Shown piece by piece: positions 1-4,860 of a DNA stretch of 5,617 bases. Below the pieces are notes generated by a model. The model was not told the DNA's origin. It searched no databases and saw only the letters and a program-made list of their open reading frames with translations. Position 1 is the first letter of the stretch. Each line of letters begins with the position of its first letter. This stretch comes from Nitrosotalea sp. (GTDB lineage: Archaea > Halobacteriota > Syntropharchaeia > Alkanophagales > Methanospirareceae): NCBI GenBank assembly GCA_020725315.1, contig DYFG01000102.1, positions 1-5,617 on the forward strand, written 5' to 3'. Made by a program: the position numbers and the translations under genes.

Positions 1-280
1 CAACGCCCTTTATATCAAATACACTGCTCGCTGCGCTTCTCGATTGAACATCCACACTGTTTATTTCGTCTCGTGAAAAGCAAAGCAAAGGGATACCAAA
101 CTTAGTAGAAACATCTTGTAACTCCTCAGTTTTTCTGAACTCGACGGTGCATAAACCTTTTACTTCTTCCAGTTCTATCCCCAATTCTTCTAAGAACATC
201 CGAATCGCGCTCTCCATCTCCACCGCCTCCACGCCTCTATGAAATCCGATTCCGATGTAGACCTCCTTATCCATCTTCAT
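1..280 (-). CDS. cbiG: CbiG C-terminal domain as a separate ORF (partial, runs off left edge)
   Basis: This ORF encodes the C-terminal (CbiG_C) domain of cobalt-precorrin-5A hydrolase, which opens the delta-lactone and releases acetaldehyde (C2 unit) during corrin ring contraction; it is cytoplasmic. I translated it by hand: 93 residues are visible and the end is outside the window. Family-like blocks are GIGFHRG (residues 10-16), GLCTVEFRKTE (42-52), FGIPLLCFSRDEINSV (61-76) and SAASSVFDIKGV (82-93). The start is ATG at 280 (MKMD) or ATG at 274. Neither has a clear Shine-Dalgarno sequence, and the ORF overlaps the end of the upstream N-domain ORF by 14 (or 8) bases, so it is probably translated by coupling. 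Full-length CbiG normally carries the N, middle and C domains in one chain of about 330-350 residues. Here the C domain begins immediately after the N domain in another frame, and no middle domain is present. The identity is secure; whether the split is real or a sequencing indel is not. Confidence 0.85.
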   Translation of the reverse strand, partial: MKMDKEVYIGIGFHRGVEAVEMESAIRMFLEELGIELEEVKGLCTVEFRKTEELQDVSTKFGIPLLCFSRDEINSVDVQSRSAASSVFDIKGV

Positions 281-662
281 GAAAAGTTGTTATCACTGCC
301 TGGGCTGATAGTCCCGCTGCAATGAGCTTTGCGAATTCATTTGCACCTCTGTGCCCATTCAGCACGGGTATAACATATTTACCATTCTCGTCTATGCATA
401 CCACCCACGGGTCTTCGGTCTTTTTCTTGGGCTCTATCGCTCTCACCACCACACCCAAGGGGAGAACAGCGACGATGTTCTTCTTCGCTCGGAACCTTTC
501 CCTTATCGCCCTATAAACGCTTTCCACCTTCTCATCTGCGCTGTTGCACGAGATCTTTTCCGAGCATATCAGCTCCGCATTGAATCCTCTTTCCAAAAGA
601 TCGCTCTTCACCTTTTCTGCAATTGCAACTGATTTCTGGGCAAGTGAGAAGATGGCGATCAT
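267..662 (-). CDS. cbiG: CbiG N-terminal domain, stand-alone (cobalt-precorrin-5A hydrolase)
   Basis: This 131-residue ORF corresponds to the N-terminal domain of CbiG. Recognisable features are the hydrophobic start MIAIFSLA (1-8), LPLGVVVRAIEP (68-79), DPWVVCIDENGKYVIPVLNGHRG (84-106, including the conserved glycine-histidine), GANEFAKLI (106-114) and the terminal VITT (123-126), which in full-length CbiG leads into the middle domain. The protein stops five residues later (FHEDG). The ATG at 662 is supported by AAGGAG (674-679), although the 11-base spacing is long, and by an 18-base gap after cbiF. With the C-terminal ORF downstream it would reconstitute a CbiG without the middle domain. 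Its last codons, ACT-TTT followed by C, would join the C-terminal frame after a +1 shift. Two subunits, a frameshift-fused product and an assembly error are all possible. Confidence 0.85.
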   Translation of the reverse strand: MIAIFSLAQKSVAIAEKVKSDLLERGFNAELICSEKISCNSADEKVESVYRAIRERFRAKKNIVAVLPLGVVVRAIEPKKKTEDPWVVCIDENGKYVIPVLNGHRGANEFAKLIAAGLSAQAVITTFHEDG

Positions 663-673
663 TTTTTGTTCGT

Positions 674-679
674 CTCCTT
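674..679 (-). promoter_or_regulatory. Shine-Dalgarno site for the CbiG N-domain gene
   Basis: On the minus strand this reads AAGGAG and lies just downstream of the cbiF stop. It is 11 bases before the ATG at 662, somewhat longer than the usual spacing. It is the only plausible ribosome binding site in the 18-base gap and supports that start. Confidence 0.5.
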
Positions 680-680
680 C

Positions 681-1421
681 CTATAACCACAGATTTCCAG
701 AATACAATTTTGAAATGCCTGCTTTTTCAAGCACATCACCCACAATTATCACTGACTGGCTCTTTACACCCGCAGTCCTCACCTTATCGGTTATGTCACC
801 CAGAGTGCCCTTTATTATCTTCTCTTCCCTCCATGACGCTTTATGAACCACTGCTACGGGTGTCGTGAGGGGATAGCCGGCGCACAGTTCTGAAACCACG
901 TCGTCAATGAGATGAACACCAAGAAAAATGACCATCGTCGCTCCATGCTTTGAAAGCTCTTTTATGCTTTCCCCTTCTGGCTTACCCGTCTTTCCAAACG
1001 GTTTCGTGATTATCAGCGTTTGAGATACACCAGGTGAGGTGAATTCCCTTTTCAGGGATGCAGAAGCAGCGGAAAAAGAAGATACACCCGGTACGAGCTC
1101 TAATTCGATATTCTTTGAAGCGAGAAACTCCATCTGTTCTTGAATAGCGGAATAGAAGCTCAAGTCGCCGGAATGGAGCCTCACCACTTTCTTACCCTCG
1201 TTTACAACAAAACGCTCGAAAATGGCGGAGATTTCTTCTCTGCTCTTACCATAACTGTCGATCAGTATCGCGTCATTTCTCGCATATTTTAAGATATCCT
1301 GATGGATGAGCGAGCCCGCATATAGTATCACATCGGCACTCTCTATCTCTCGTTTTCCTCTGAGCGTGAGCAATTCCGGATCGCCCGGTCCTGCACCAAC
1401 AAAAACTACTTTCATTTTCAT
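681..1421 (-). CDS. cbiF: CbiF, cobalt-precorrin-4 C11-methyltransferase
   Basis: CbiF is a cytoplasmic tetrapyrrole (class III) methyltransferase that transfers a methyl group from S-adenosylmethionine to C11 of cobalt-precorrin-4. Counting from the GTG at 1427, the visible motifs are GAGPGDPELLTL (11-22), ILYAGSL (34-40), RLHSGDLSFYSAIQEQ (83-98; the GD-x-x-x-Y loop), LVPGVSSFSAASASL (111-125) and SPGVSQTLIITK (131-142). LHSGD and SPGVSQT favour CbiF/CobM over CbiL or CbiH. Length (246-248 residues) fits the family. Possible starts are GTG 1427, ATG 1421 and ATG 1415, none with a strong Shine-Dalgarno sequence; I chose 1421, but 1415 (MKVVFVGAG) is equally reasonable. The gene follows the cbiL fusion by 16-22 bases. 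The C terminus ends LYSGNLWL where relatives usually have LY followed by a His/Arg-containing tail; the final residues are encoded by a repeat copy. Confidence 0.93.
   Translation of the reverse strand: MKMKVVFVGAGPGDPELLTLRGKREIESADVILYAGSLIHQDILKYARNDAILIDSYGKSREEISAIFERFVVNEGKKVVRLHSGDLSFYSAIQEQMEFLASKNIELELVPGVSSFSAASASLKREFTSPGVSQTLIITKPFGKTGKPEGESIKELSKHGATMVIFLGVHLIDDVVSELCAGYPLTTPVAVVHKASWREEKIIKGTLGDITDKVRTAGVKSQSVIIVGDVLEKAGISKLYSGNLWL
687..695. repeat. Solo copy of the 10-bp-family repeat at the 3' end of cbiF
   Basis: The plus strand reads CCACAGATT here, and the longer stretch ATAACCACAGATT (683-695) matches ATAACCACAAGATT (1420-1433) except for one extra A. The copy encodes the last CbiF residues (NLWL) and abuts its stop codon. 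It belongs to the same degenerate family (nCACnnGATT) as the units bordering the GxxExxY segment. Nine bases alone could be chance; the extended match and the position at a gene end make it more likely to be real. Confidence 0.5.
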
Positions 1422-1423
1422 AA

Positions 1424-1453
1424 CCACAAGATTACACTGATTTTCACAATATT
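1424..1453. repeat. Decayed 10-bp repeat units at the downstream edge of the GxxExxY segment
   Basis: Read on the plus strand, three consecutive 10-base blocks are CCACAAGATT (1424-1433), ACACTGATTT (1434-1443) and TCACAATATT (1444-1453). They share a loose nCACnnGATT pattern. The first differs by one base from CCACGAGATT, which occurs three times on the minus strand at 1829-1863, so the two clusters are inverted relative to each other around the GxxExxY coding segment. The blocks contain the stop codon of the cbiL fusion (1444-1446) and run up to the start codons of cbiF. The second and third units are degenerate, and their membership is an inference. Confidence 0.55.
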
Positions 1454-2565
1454 CTTCTTTTCACCTCCAAGCTCTTCTTACCAAAATTTAATAATAGACC
1501 AATACGCATTTTTGTCGCTTTTAGATAGTTTAATAACTGCACTTCTTCAATTTCCGTTAAGCCTGCTGTTGCTTTTATCTCTACTATGACTTTATTCTCG
1601 ACCACCAAATCAGGCTTATATTTTCGTGGAATTAACAAGTCTTTGTAACAAATATCGAGTTCTTTTTGCCTCTCAAAAGAAATCTCTCTCAAATTTAGGT
1701 TATAACATAAAGCTTCTTCATAAACATATTCGAGGAAACCAGAGCCTAATTCACGATGGACTTCCATCGCCGCACCTATAATCCCCTGAGTTAAGTCCTT
1801 ATAAAGCCACTTTTCCTCCTCCTGTGTTAATCTCGTGGAATCTCGTGGTTTGGAATCTCGTGGTTCTGTACCAATATCTTCCTTCTTTACGATAAGAGTG
1901 GAGAGGTAATGAGTTGGTTCTTTTAGTTCAGTAAGGTTACCCACGACCATTTTTTGATCCTCGAATCCAACCTTAACACCTAAAATAGCTTTTTTATTGC
2001 CCAGCATACTTTTAATCGCGTCGGTATTTTTTGGCTTGAGAAAGATCACGGAATCGGAATTTTGTATTACTCGAAGGGCAGTATGATTTTCTTTTACATC
2101 AGGAATTATAGAAACAATTTCGTTCCCTTCGGCGATAGGGACTTTAGCCAGAGCGGAACATGCGGAGAAAGAGGTTACACCAGGTATGATCTCCACCTCT
2201 TCCACTTCCTCTTCAAAAAAGTCCAGAAATTTGTAGAAGGTGGAATATAAACTTGGGTCTCCAAGAGTTATAAATGCGATAGTTTCACACCCTCCCCCCC
2301 TCTCTAATACTTCTTTTTTAGCTTTTTCCCAATAAAATTCAAGTTCCCTCTCATTCTTAGTCATCGGAAATACAGGCTCGACAATCATGGGTTTATTCTC
2401 TCGCTCTTCGATGAATTTTCTAATCGTGAGCAATGCTAAGCTCCCCTTTTTCTCATTTGACCTCGGAGCAACTATCATATCTACTTCTTTAAGTATCATA
2501 TACGCCTTCAGGGTAAGCAGTTCAGGGTCCCCCGGCCCTACACCTATTCCAAAAAGCTTTCTCAT
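1444..2565 (-). CDS. cbiL: CbiL (cobalt-factor II C20-methyltransferase) fused to a C-terminal GxxExxY nuclease-like domain
   Basis: Numbering from the GTG at 2574 (376 residues), residues 4 to about 234 form a complete CbiL: GVGPGDPELLTLKAY (11-25), FITLGDPSLYST (101-112), IIPGVTSFSACSALA (129-143) and the terminal strand HYLSTLIVKK (222-231), where ordinary CbiL ends. CbiL methylates C20 of cobalt-factor II in the cytoplasm. A linker (PRDSKPRDSTR, 238-248) encoded by 10-bp repeats follows. Residues about 258-376 are a full-length GxxExxY (PDDEXK_3-type) domain with IIGAAMEVHRELG (265-277), GFLEYVY carrying G279-E282-Y285, PDLVVENK (321-328) and VEIKA (331-335), giving D322 and E332-x-K334 as a possible nuclease centre. 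Ordinary CbiL is about 230-240 residues. The ATG at 2565 is preferred because GGTGA lies five bases upstream. It begins inside the end of cbiT. The role of the added domain is unknown; the CbiL assignment is firm. Confidence 0.93.
   Translation of the reverse strand: MRKLFGIGVGPGDPELLTLKAYMILKEVDMIVAPRSNEKKGSLALLTIRKFIEERENKPMIVEPVFPMTKNERELEFYWEKAKKEVLERGGGCETIAFITLGDPSLYSTFYKFLDFFEEEVEEVEIIPGVTSFSACSALAKVPIAEGNEIVSIIPDVKENHTALRVIQNSDSVIFLKPKNTDAIKSMLGNKKAILGVKVGFEDQKMVVGNLTELKEPTHYLSTLIVKKEDIGTEPRDSKPRDSTRLTQEEEKWLYKDLTQGIIGAAMEVHRELGSGFLEYVYEEALCYNLNLREISFERQKELDICYKDLLIPRKYKPDLVVENKVIVEIKATAGLTEIEEVQLLNYLKATKMRIGLLLNFGKKSLEVKRRIL
1829..1863. repeat. Three copies of a 10-bp direct repeat at the CbiL / GxxExxY junction
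   Basis: On the minus strand CCACGAGATT occurs exactly three times, at 1854-1863, 1839-1848 and 1829-1838. The last two are in tandem; a 5-base CCAAA separates them from the first. They encode the PRDSKPRDSTR linker. Because the period is 10, a longer array would cycle through all three codon phases, and I find no stop codon in any frame of a perfect array on either strand. This is a short direct repeat, not a CRISPR, as there are no unique spacers of useful length. Confidence 0.85.
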
Positions 2566-3145
2566 TTTTTTCACCGTAGATAAGAAATACTGGATAAGAT
2601 GGAAAGAGCGCGGTTTTCCCTCCCAACTCCTTACCTTTATTTAAACATACATTCAAAACCTCTGGATTAATACCCCTGCTTTTCAACATATCTATCGCCT
2701 CTACCACGGTCTCAAGTCTGACAGCAGCGATGATTATCCTCCCCCTTGCTTTCACGCTCTCAAACACGTTGTCAAGCGATTTTCCAAGATTGTCTGTTCC
2801 GCCGAAGAAAACAACATCAAATTCACGAGATAATTTCATTTCCTCCATCTTCCCAAGCAAGAGTTCTATTTTATCAACTAATCCGAATTTCTCTATGTTC
2901 TCCTTTGCTATCTTGAAATTCTCCTCGTCCTTTTCCACCGCTGTGACATCGCAACCTAACAAAGCGAATTCGATAGAAACGCTTCCTGAGCCTGTGCCTA
3001 CGTCTAAGATCCTCTCACCTCCTCTTATCCTCGCTTTTGAGATTATAATAGAGCGGATTTCCTCCCTCGTCAAGCCTGCTTTCGACCGCAAGAAGAGATC
3101 GTCAGATATTCCCGGACTTTTATAATCCCACTCTTTTTCTCGCAT
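2522..3145 (-). CDS. cbiT: CbiT, cobalt-precorrin-6B C15-methyltransferase (decarboxylating)
   Basis: CbiT is a cytoplasmic Rossmann-fold methyltransferase that methylates C15 and decarboxylates the C12 acetate side chain, using S-adenosylmethionine. The N-terminal GISDDLFLRSKAGLTREEIR (12-31) is the typical CbiT entry. ILDVGTGSGSVSIEFA (46-61) is motif I with the glycine-rich SAM loop, AVEKDEENFKIAKENIEKFG (69-88) contains the acidic ribose-binding position, and FDVVFFGGT (109-117) is the motif before the catalytic region. At 207 residues it is slightly longer than the usual 190 or so; the core ends near FLIYGEK (187-193), and the last 14 residues are encoded mainly over the start of cbiL. 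It is a stand-alone CbiT, not a CbiET fusion, and no CbiE is visible here. It starts at ATG 3145, 36 bases after cbiO, with no strong Shine-Dalgarno sequence, and overlaps cbiL by 44 bases (53 if cbiL starts at GTG 2574). Confidence 0.93.
   Translation of the reverse strand: MREKEWDYKSPGISDDLFLRSKAGLTREEIRSIIISKARIRGGERILDVGTGSGSVSIEFALLGCDVTAVEKDEENFKIAKENIEKFGLVDKIELLLGKMEEMKLSREFDVVFFGGTDNLGKSLDNVFESVKARGRIIIAAVRLETVVEAIDMLKSRGINPEVLNVCLNKGKELGGKTALFPSYPVFLIYGEKNEKAFWNRCRAGGP
2571..2575 (-). promoter_or_regulatory. Shine-Dalgarno site choosing the cbiL start
   Basis: The minus strand reads GGTGA, five bases before the ATG at 2565. The upstream in-frame GTG at 2574 lies inside this motif and has no site of its own, so the ATG is the better start. 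The site lies within the coding sequence of cbiT. Confidence 0.55.
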
Positions 3146-3181
3146 TCTCTCATCTCTCGTCTAAATTAACTTCTACTTTCT

Positions 3182-4066
3182 CTATTGCCGTAGATTACCC
3201 TTCATTACTTTTAGCAACTCCTCAACGCTCCGCGGTGGCACTCCGGGGTTTTCACACGCCGCCATCTCGATGCCTTTGTATATCCTCAACACCCTCGGCA
3301 TGGCAAGCCTGCCAGACTTGATAACCTTCTCATCACCTAACACCTCGTATGGCTTACCCGATTTCACGATTTCACCCTCACTCAGAACTATCACCCTATC
3401 TGCCCACTCATAGGCAAGTTCAACATTATGGGTTGCTACTAAAACAGCCATGTTATCATTCTGTTTGTACATGCTATCAATGATGGTTATCAAATCTTCA
3501 GAACTCTGGGGGTCTAATCCTGAAGTTGGCTCATCTAAAACCAATATCTCAGGTTCCATAGCCAGGACACCCGCAATAGCCACTTTTTTCTTCTCACCTT
3601 CGCTTAGTTCATGCGCCTTCCTATCACTCAACTCCTCAATATTGAGCTCGTTCAATGCTCTCTTCACCCTATTTTTCACTTCTCCATCACTCAACCTCAG
3701 ATTCACAGGACCTAATGCTACATCTTGAAATACTATCGGTGCCACAATCTGATCATCAGGATTCTGGAATACTATTCCCACACGCTTTCTCACTTCGGTA
3801 AGGGCTTTTTTAGTATAGCTGAGGTAATTCCCTGATACTTTGATCCTTCCCTTATCAGGTATCAATATTCCATTCAAGTGCAGTAATAAAGTTGTTTTTC
3901 CAGACCCGTTACTCCCCAGGAGTACGGTCTTTTCTCCCCTTATGAGCTCCATATTTATCCCCTTAAGCGCCCATTTCTCCTTATTATACGAAAACCATAA
4001 GTCCTGAACCTCCACCATTTTCTCAGCATCCCTTTTTATATCCTCCTCGTCCTTATATCCGCTCAT
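3182..4066 (-). CDS. cbiO: CbiO, ATPase subunit of the ECF-type cobalt transporter
   Basis: CbiO hydrolyses ATP at the inner face of the membrane to power cobalt uptake by CbiMNQO. The order of ABC motifs is complete: Walker A GSNGSGKT (51-58), Q-loop QNPDDQ (101-106), which in this form is typical of ECF ATPases, signature LSEGE (154-158) followed by KKKVAIAG, Walker B ILVLDEP (174-180) with catalytic Glu179, D-loop SGLD (182-185) and H-loop His213. The signature has Glu where LSGGQ has its first Gly, but position three of this motif varies among ECF ATPases. The 294-residue length includes a roughly 16-residue charged N-terminal extension and a C-terminal tail of about 50 residues. ATG 4066 is chosen over ATG 4018 because of the strong GGGGGAG site. 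It follows cbiQ with one base between stop and start. The neighbours cbiM, cbiN and cbiQ make cobalt, rather than biotin or folate, the likely substrate. Confidence 0.95.
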   Translation of the reverse strand: MSGYKDEEDIKRDAEKMVEVQDLWFSYNKEKWALKGINMELIRGEKTVLLGSNGSGKTTLLLHLNGILIPDKGRIKVSGNYLSYTKKALTEVRKRVGIVFQNPDDQIVAPIVFQDVALGPVNLRLSDGEVKNRVKRALNELNIEELSDRKAHELSEGEKKKVAIAGVLAMEPEILVLDEPTSGLDPQSSEDLITIIDSMYKQNDNMAVLVATHNVELAYEWADRVIVLSEGEIVKSGKPYEVLGDEKVIKSGRLAMPRVLRIYKGIEMAACENPGVPPRSVEELLKVMKGNLRQ

Positions 4067-4067
4067 A

Positions 4068-4859
4068 TCACACTCCCCCTTCTACTGCCATAACGAGTAA
4101 ACAAGCATCAAATAGAATAATGAGAATGAGAGAAGGTGAAATAACGTGGACTTTGCTCTCGCTTTCGGTTTCTCTTCCAAACTTCAAAGAAGGCATTTTA
4201 CCCGCATAACATCGGGCTTCTAAAGCCATCTCCATATTTTGTGCTTTCTCAAGTGACCTTACGAGCATAGAGGAAAGAAGAAGGCTCAAAGATTTTATCC
4301 TGTTCCCCCGTAAATAACCTAATCTGGCATATTGTGCTATCTTCGTGCTTTCCATCTCTTCTATCAGCACAAAAATTAATTTGTATACCATAAAGGAAAG
4401 TTCTACTACTATCCCAGGTATCCTGAACTTCTTCATCGTATCCAATATTTCCGCTATTGGCGTGGTCATTATCAGGAAGAAGAGACATGAAATTCCGGCC
4501 ATTGACCTCATCATCAATAGAGCACCTAATTCCAAACCTTCTCTCATCATGGCTAAATGCATCCCTAATAGGGAAAAGGTAAGCACTGGCTCTGAGCCTC
4601 GTAAAAAAGCTAAAACGAATATAGAAGGCAGTAAAAAGGATAAGGGTATCATCAACATTTCTACATAGTGCTTGATCCTTACCCCACTCCAAATGGTTAT
4701 GGAGGACATTGTGAAGAGGATGAGCAGCAATAGAAAGGGCGATTGGGTATAGACTGCAATAAAAAGAGTAAAGATAGAGAAAAACATTTTCTCCCCGGTT
4801 CTTATGTTTACAAACTTATTTGAAACGGTGTAGCCCTCTAAGGTGTGATCAAAATGCAT
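4068..4859 (-). CDS. cbiQ: CbiQ, transmembrane (T) component of the cobalt ECF transporter
   Basis: CbiQ is the membrane scaffold that couples ATP hydrolysis by CbiO to CbiM. The 263-residue protein is strongly hydrophobic, with likely membrane segments near 25-39, 41-57, 67-87, 111-132, 150-167 and 239-259. The cytoplasmic region contains the two coupling motifs of the family: ARLGY (178-182), and ALEARCY (212-218) near the C-terminal side, where the common form is A-R-G. The HTLEGYTVSNKF start (5-16) is a typical soluble lead-in. It begins at ATG 4859, one base after the cbiN stop, with only weak purine-rich sequence upstream, so coupling to cbiN translation is likely. The identity rests on the motifs, the topology and the position between cbiN and cbiO. 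Confidence 0.92.
   Translation of the reverse strand: MHFDHTLEGYTVSNKFVNIRTGEKMFFSIFTLFIAVYTQSPFLLLLILFTMSSITIWSGVRIKHYVEMLMIPLSFLLPSIFVLAFLRGSEPVLTFSLLGMHLAMMREGLELGALLMMRSMAGISCLFFLIMTTPIAEILDTMKKFRIPGIVVELSFMVYKLIFVLIEEMESTKIAQYARLGYLRGNRIKSLSLLLSSMLVRSLEKAQNMEMALEARCYAGKMPSLKFGRETESESKVHVISPSLILIILFDACLLVMAVEGGV
4073..4079 (-). promoter_or_regulatory. Shine-Dalgarno site for cbiO
   Basis: The minus strand reads GGGGGAG, six bases before the cbiO ATG at 4066. It lies inside the last codons of cbiQ. Its strength and spacing decide in favour of the longer cbiO start. Confidence 0.7.
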
Positions 4860-4860
4860 C

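Larger units (their letters stand above)
1424..1863 (-). mobile_element. Putative repeat-bounded GxxExxY cassette inserted at the 3' end of cbiL
   Basis: This roughly 440-base segment consists of three CCACGAGATT units (minus strand) at its upstream edge, a complete GxxExxY domain in one open frame, and three decayed units in inverted orientation at its downstream edge. The coding part looks AT-rich: a hand count gives 18 G+C in 60 bases at 1501-1560, against 31 in 60 at 1141-1200 in cbiF. CbiL homologues end about where the linker begins. Together this suggests an acquired module rather than a native CbiL extension. There is no transposase and no recognisable target-site duplication, so the mobile-element label is an inference and the mechanism is unknown. 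Confidence 0.4.

Noticed and set aside
261..268. AAGGAGGT on the minus strand just inside the CbiG C-domain ORF
   Set aside because: It resembles a strong Shine-Dalgarno sequence, but no ATG, GTG or TTG follows at a usable distance and the family match begins upstream of it; it encodes Lys-Glu-Val.
1829..1863. CRISPR-like array
   Set aside because: The units are only 10 bases, two are in direct tandem and the third is separated by five bases, so there are no spacers.
1444..1863. Insertion sequence or phage gene
   Set aside because: The fused domain has no transposase or integrase motifs; it matches the GxxExxY pattern, and no target-site duplication is evident.
2730..3125. Plus-strand open frame of 131 codons opposite cbiT
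   Set aside because: It lies entirely within cbiT in antisense, shows no recognisable domain, and the minus-strand frame has clear CbiT motifs.
3146..3181. Internal promoter or terminator between cbiO and cbiT
   Set aside because: The gap is only 36 bases, has no hairpin followed by T-run and no convincing TATA/BRE pair, and the genes belong to one pathway.
4345..4668. Plus-strand open frame of 107 codons opposite cbiQ
   Set aside because: It is antisense to a well-supported gene and lacks a ribosome binding site or family resemblance.
4249..4692. Second minus-strand frame of 147 codons inside cbiQ
   Set aside because: It is an alternative frame of cbiQ with a low-hydrophobicity, motif-free translation; the cbiQ frame carries the family motifs.
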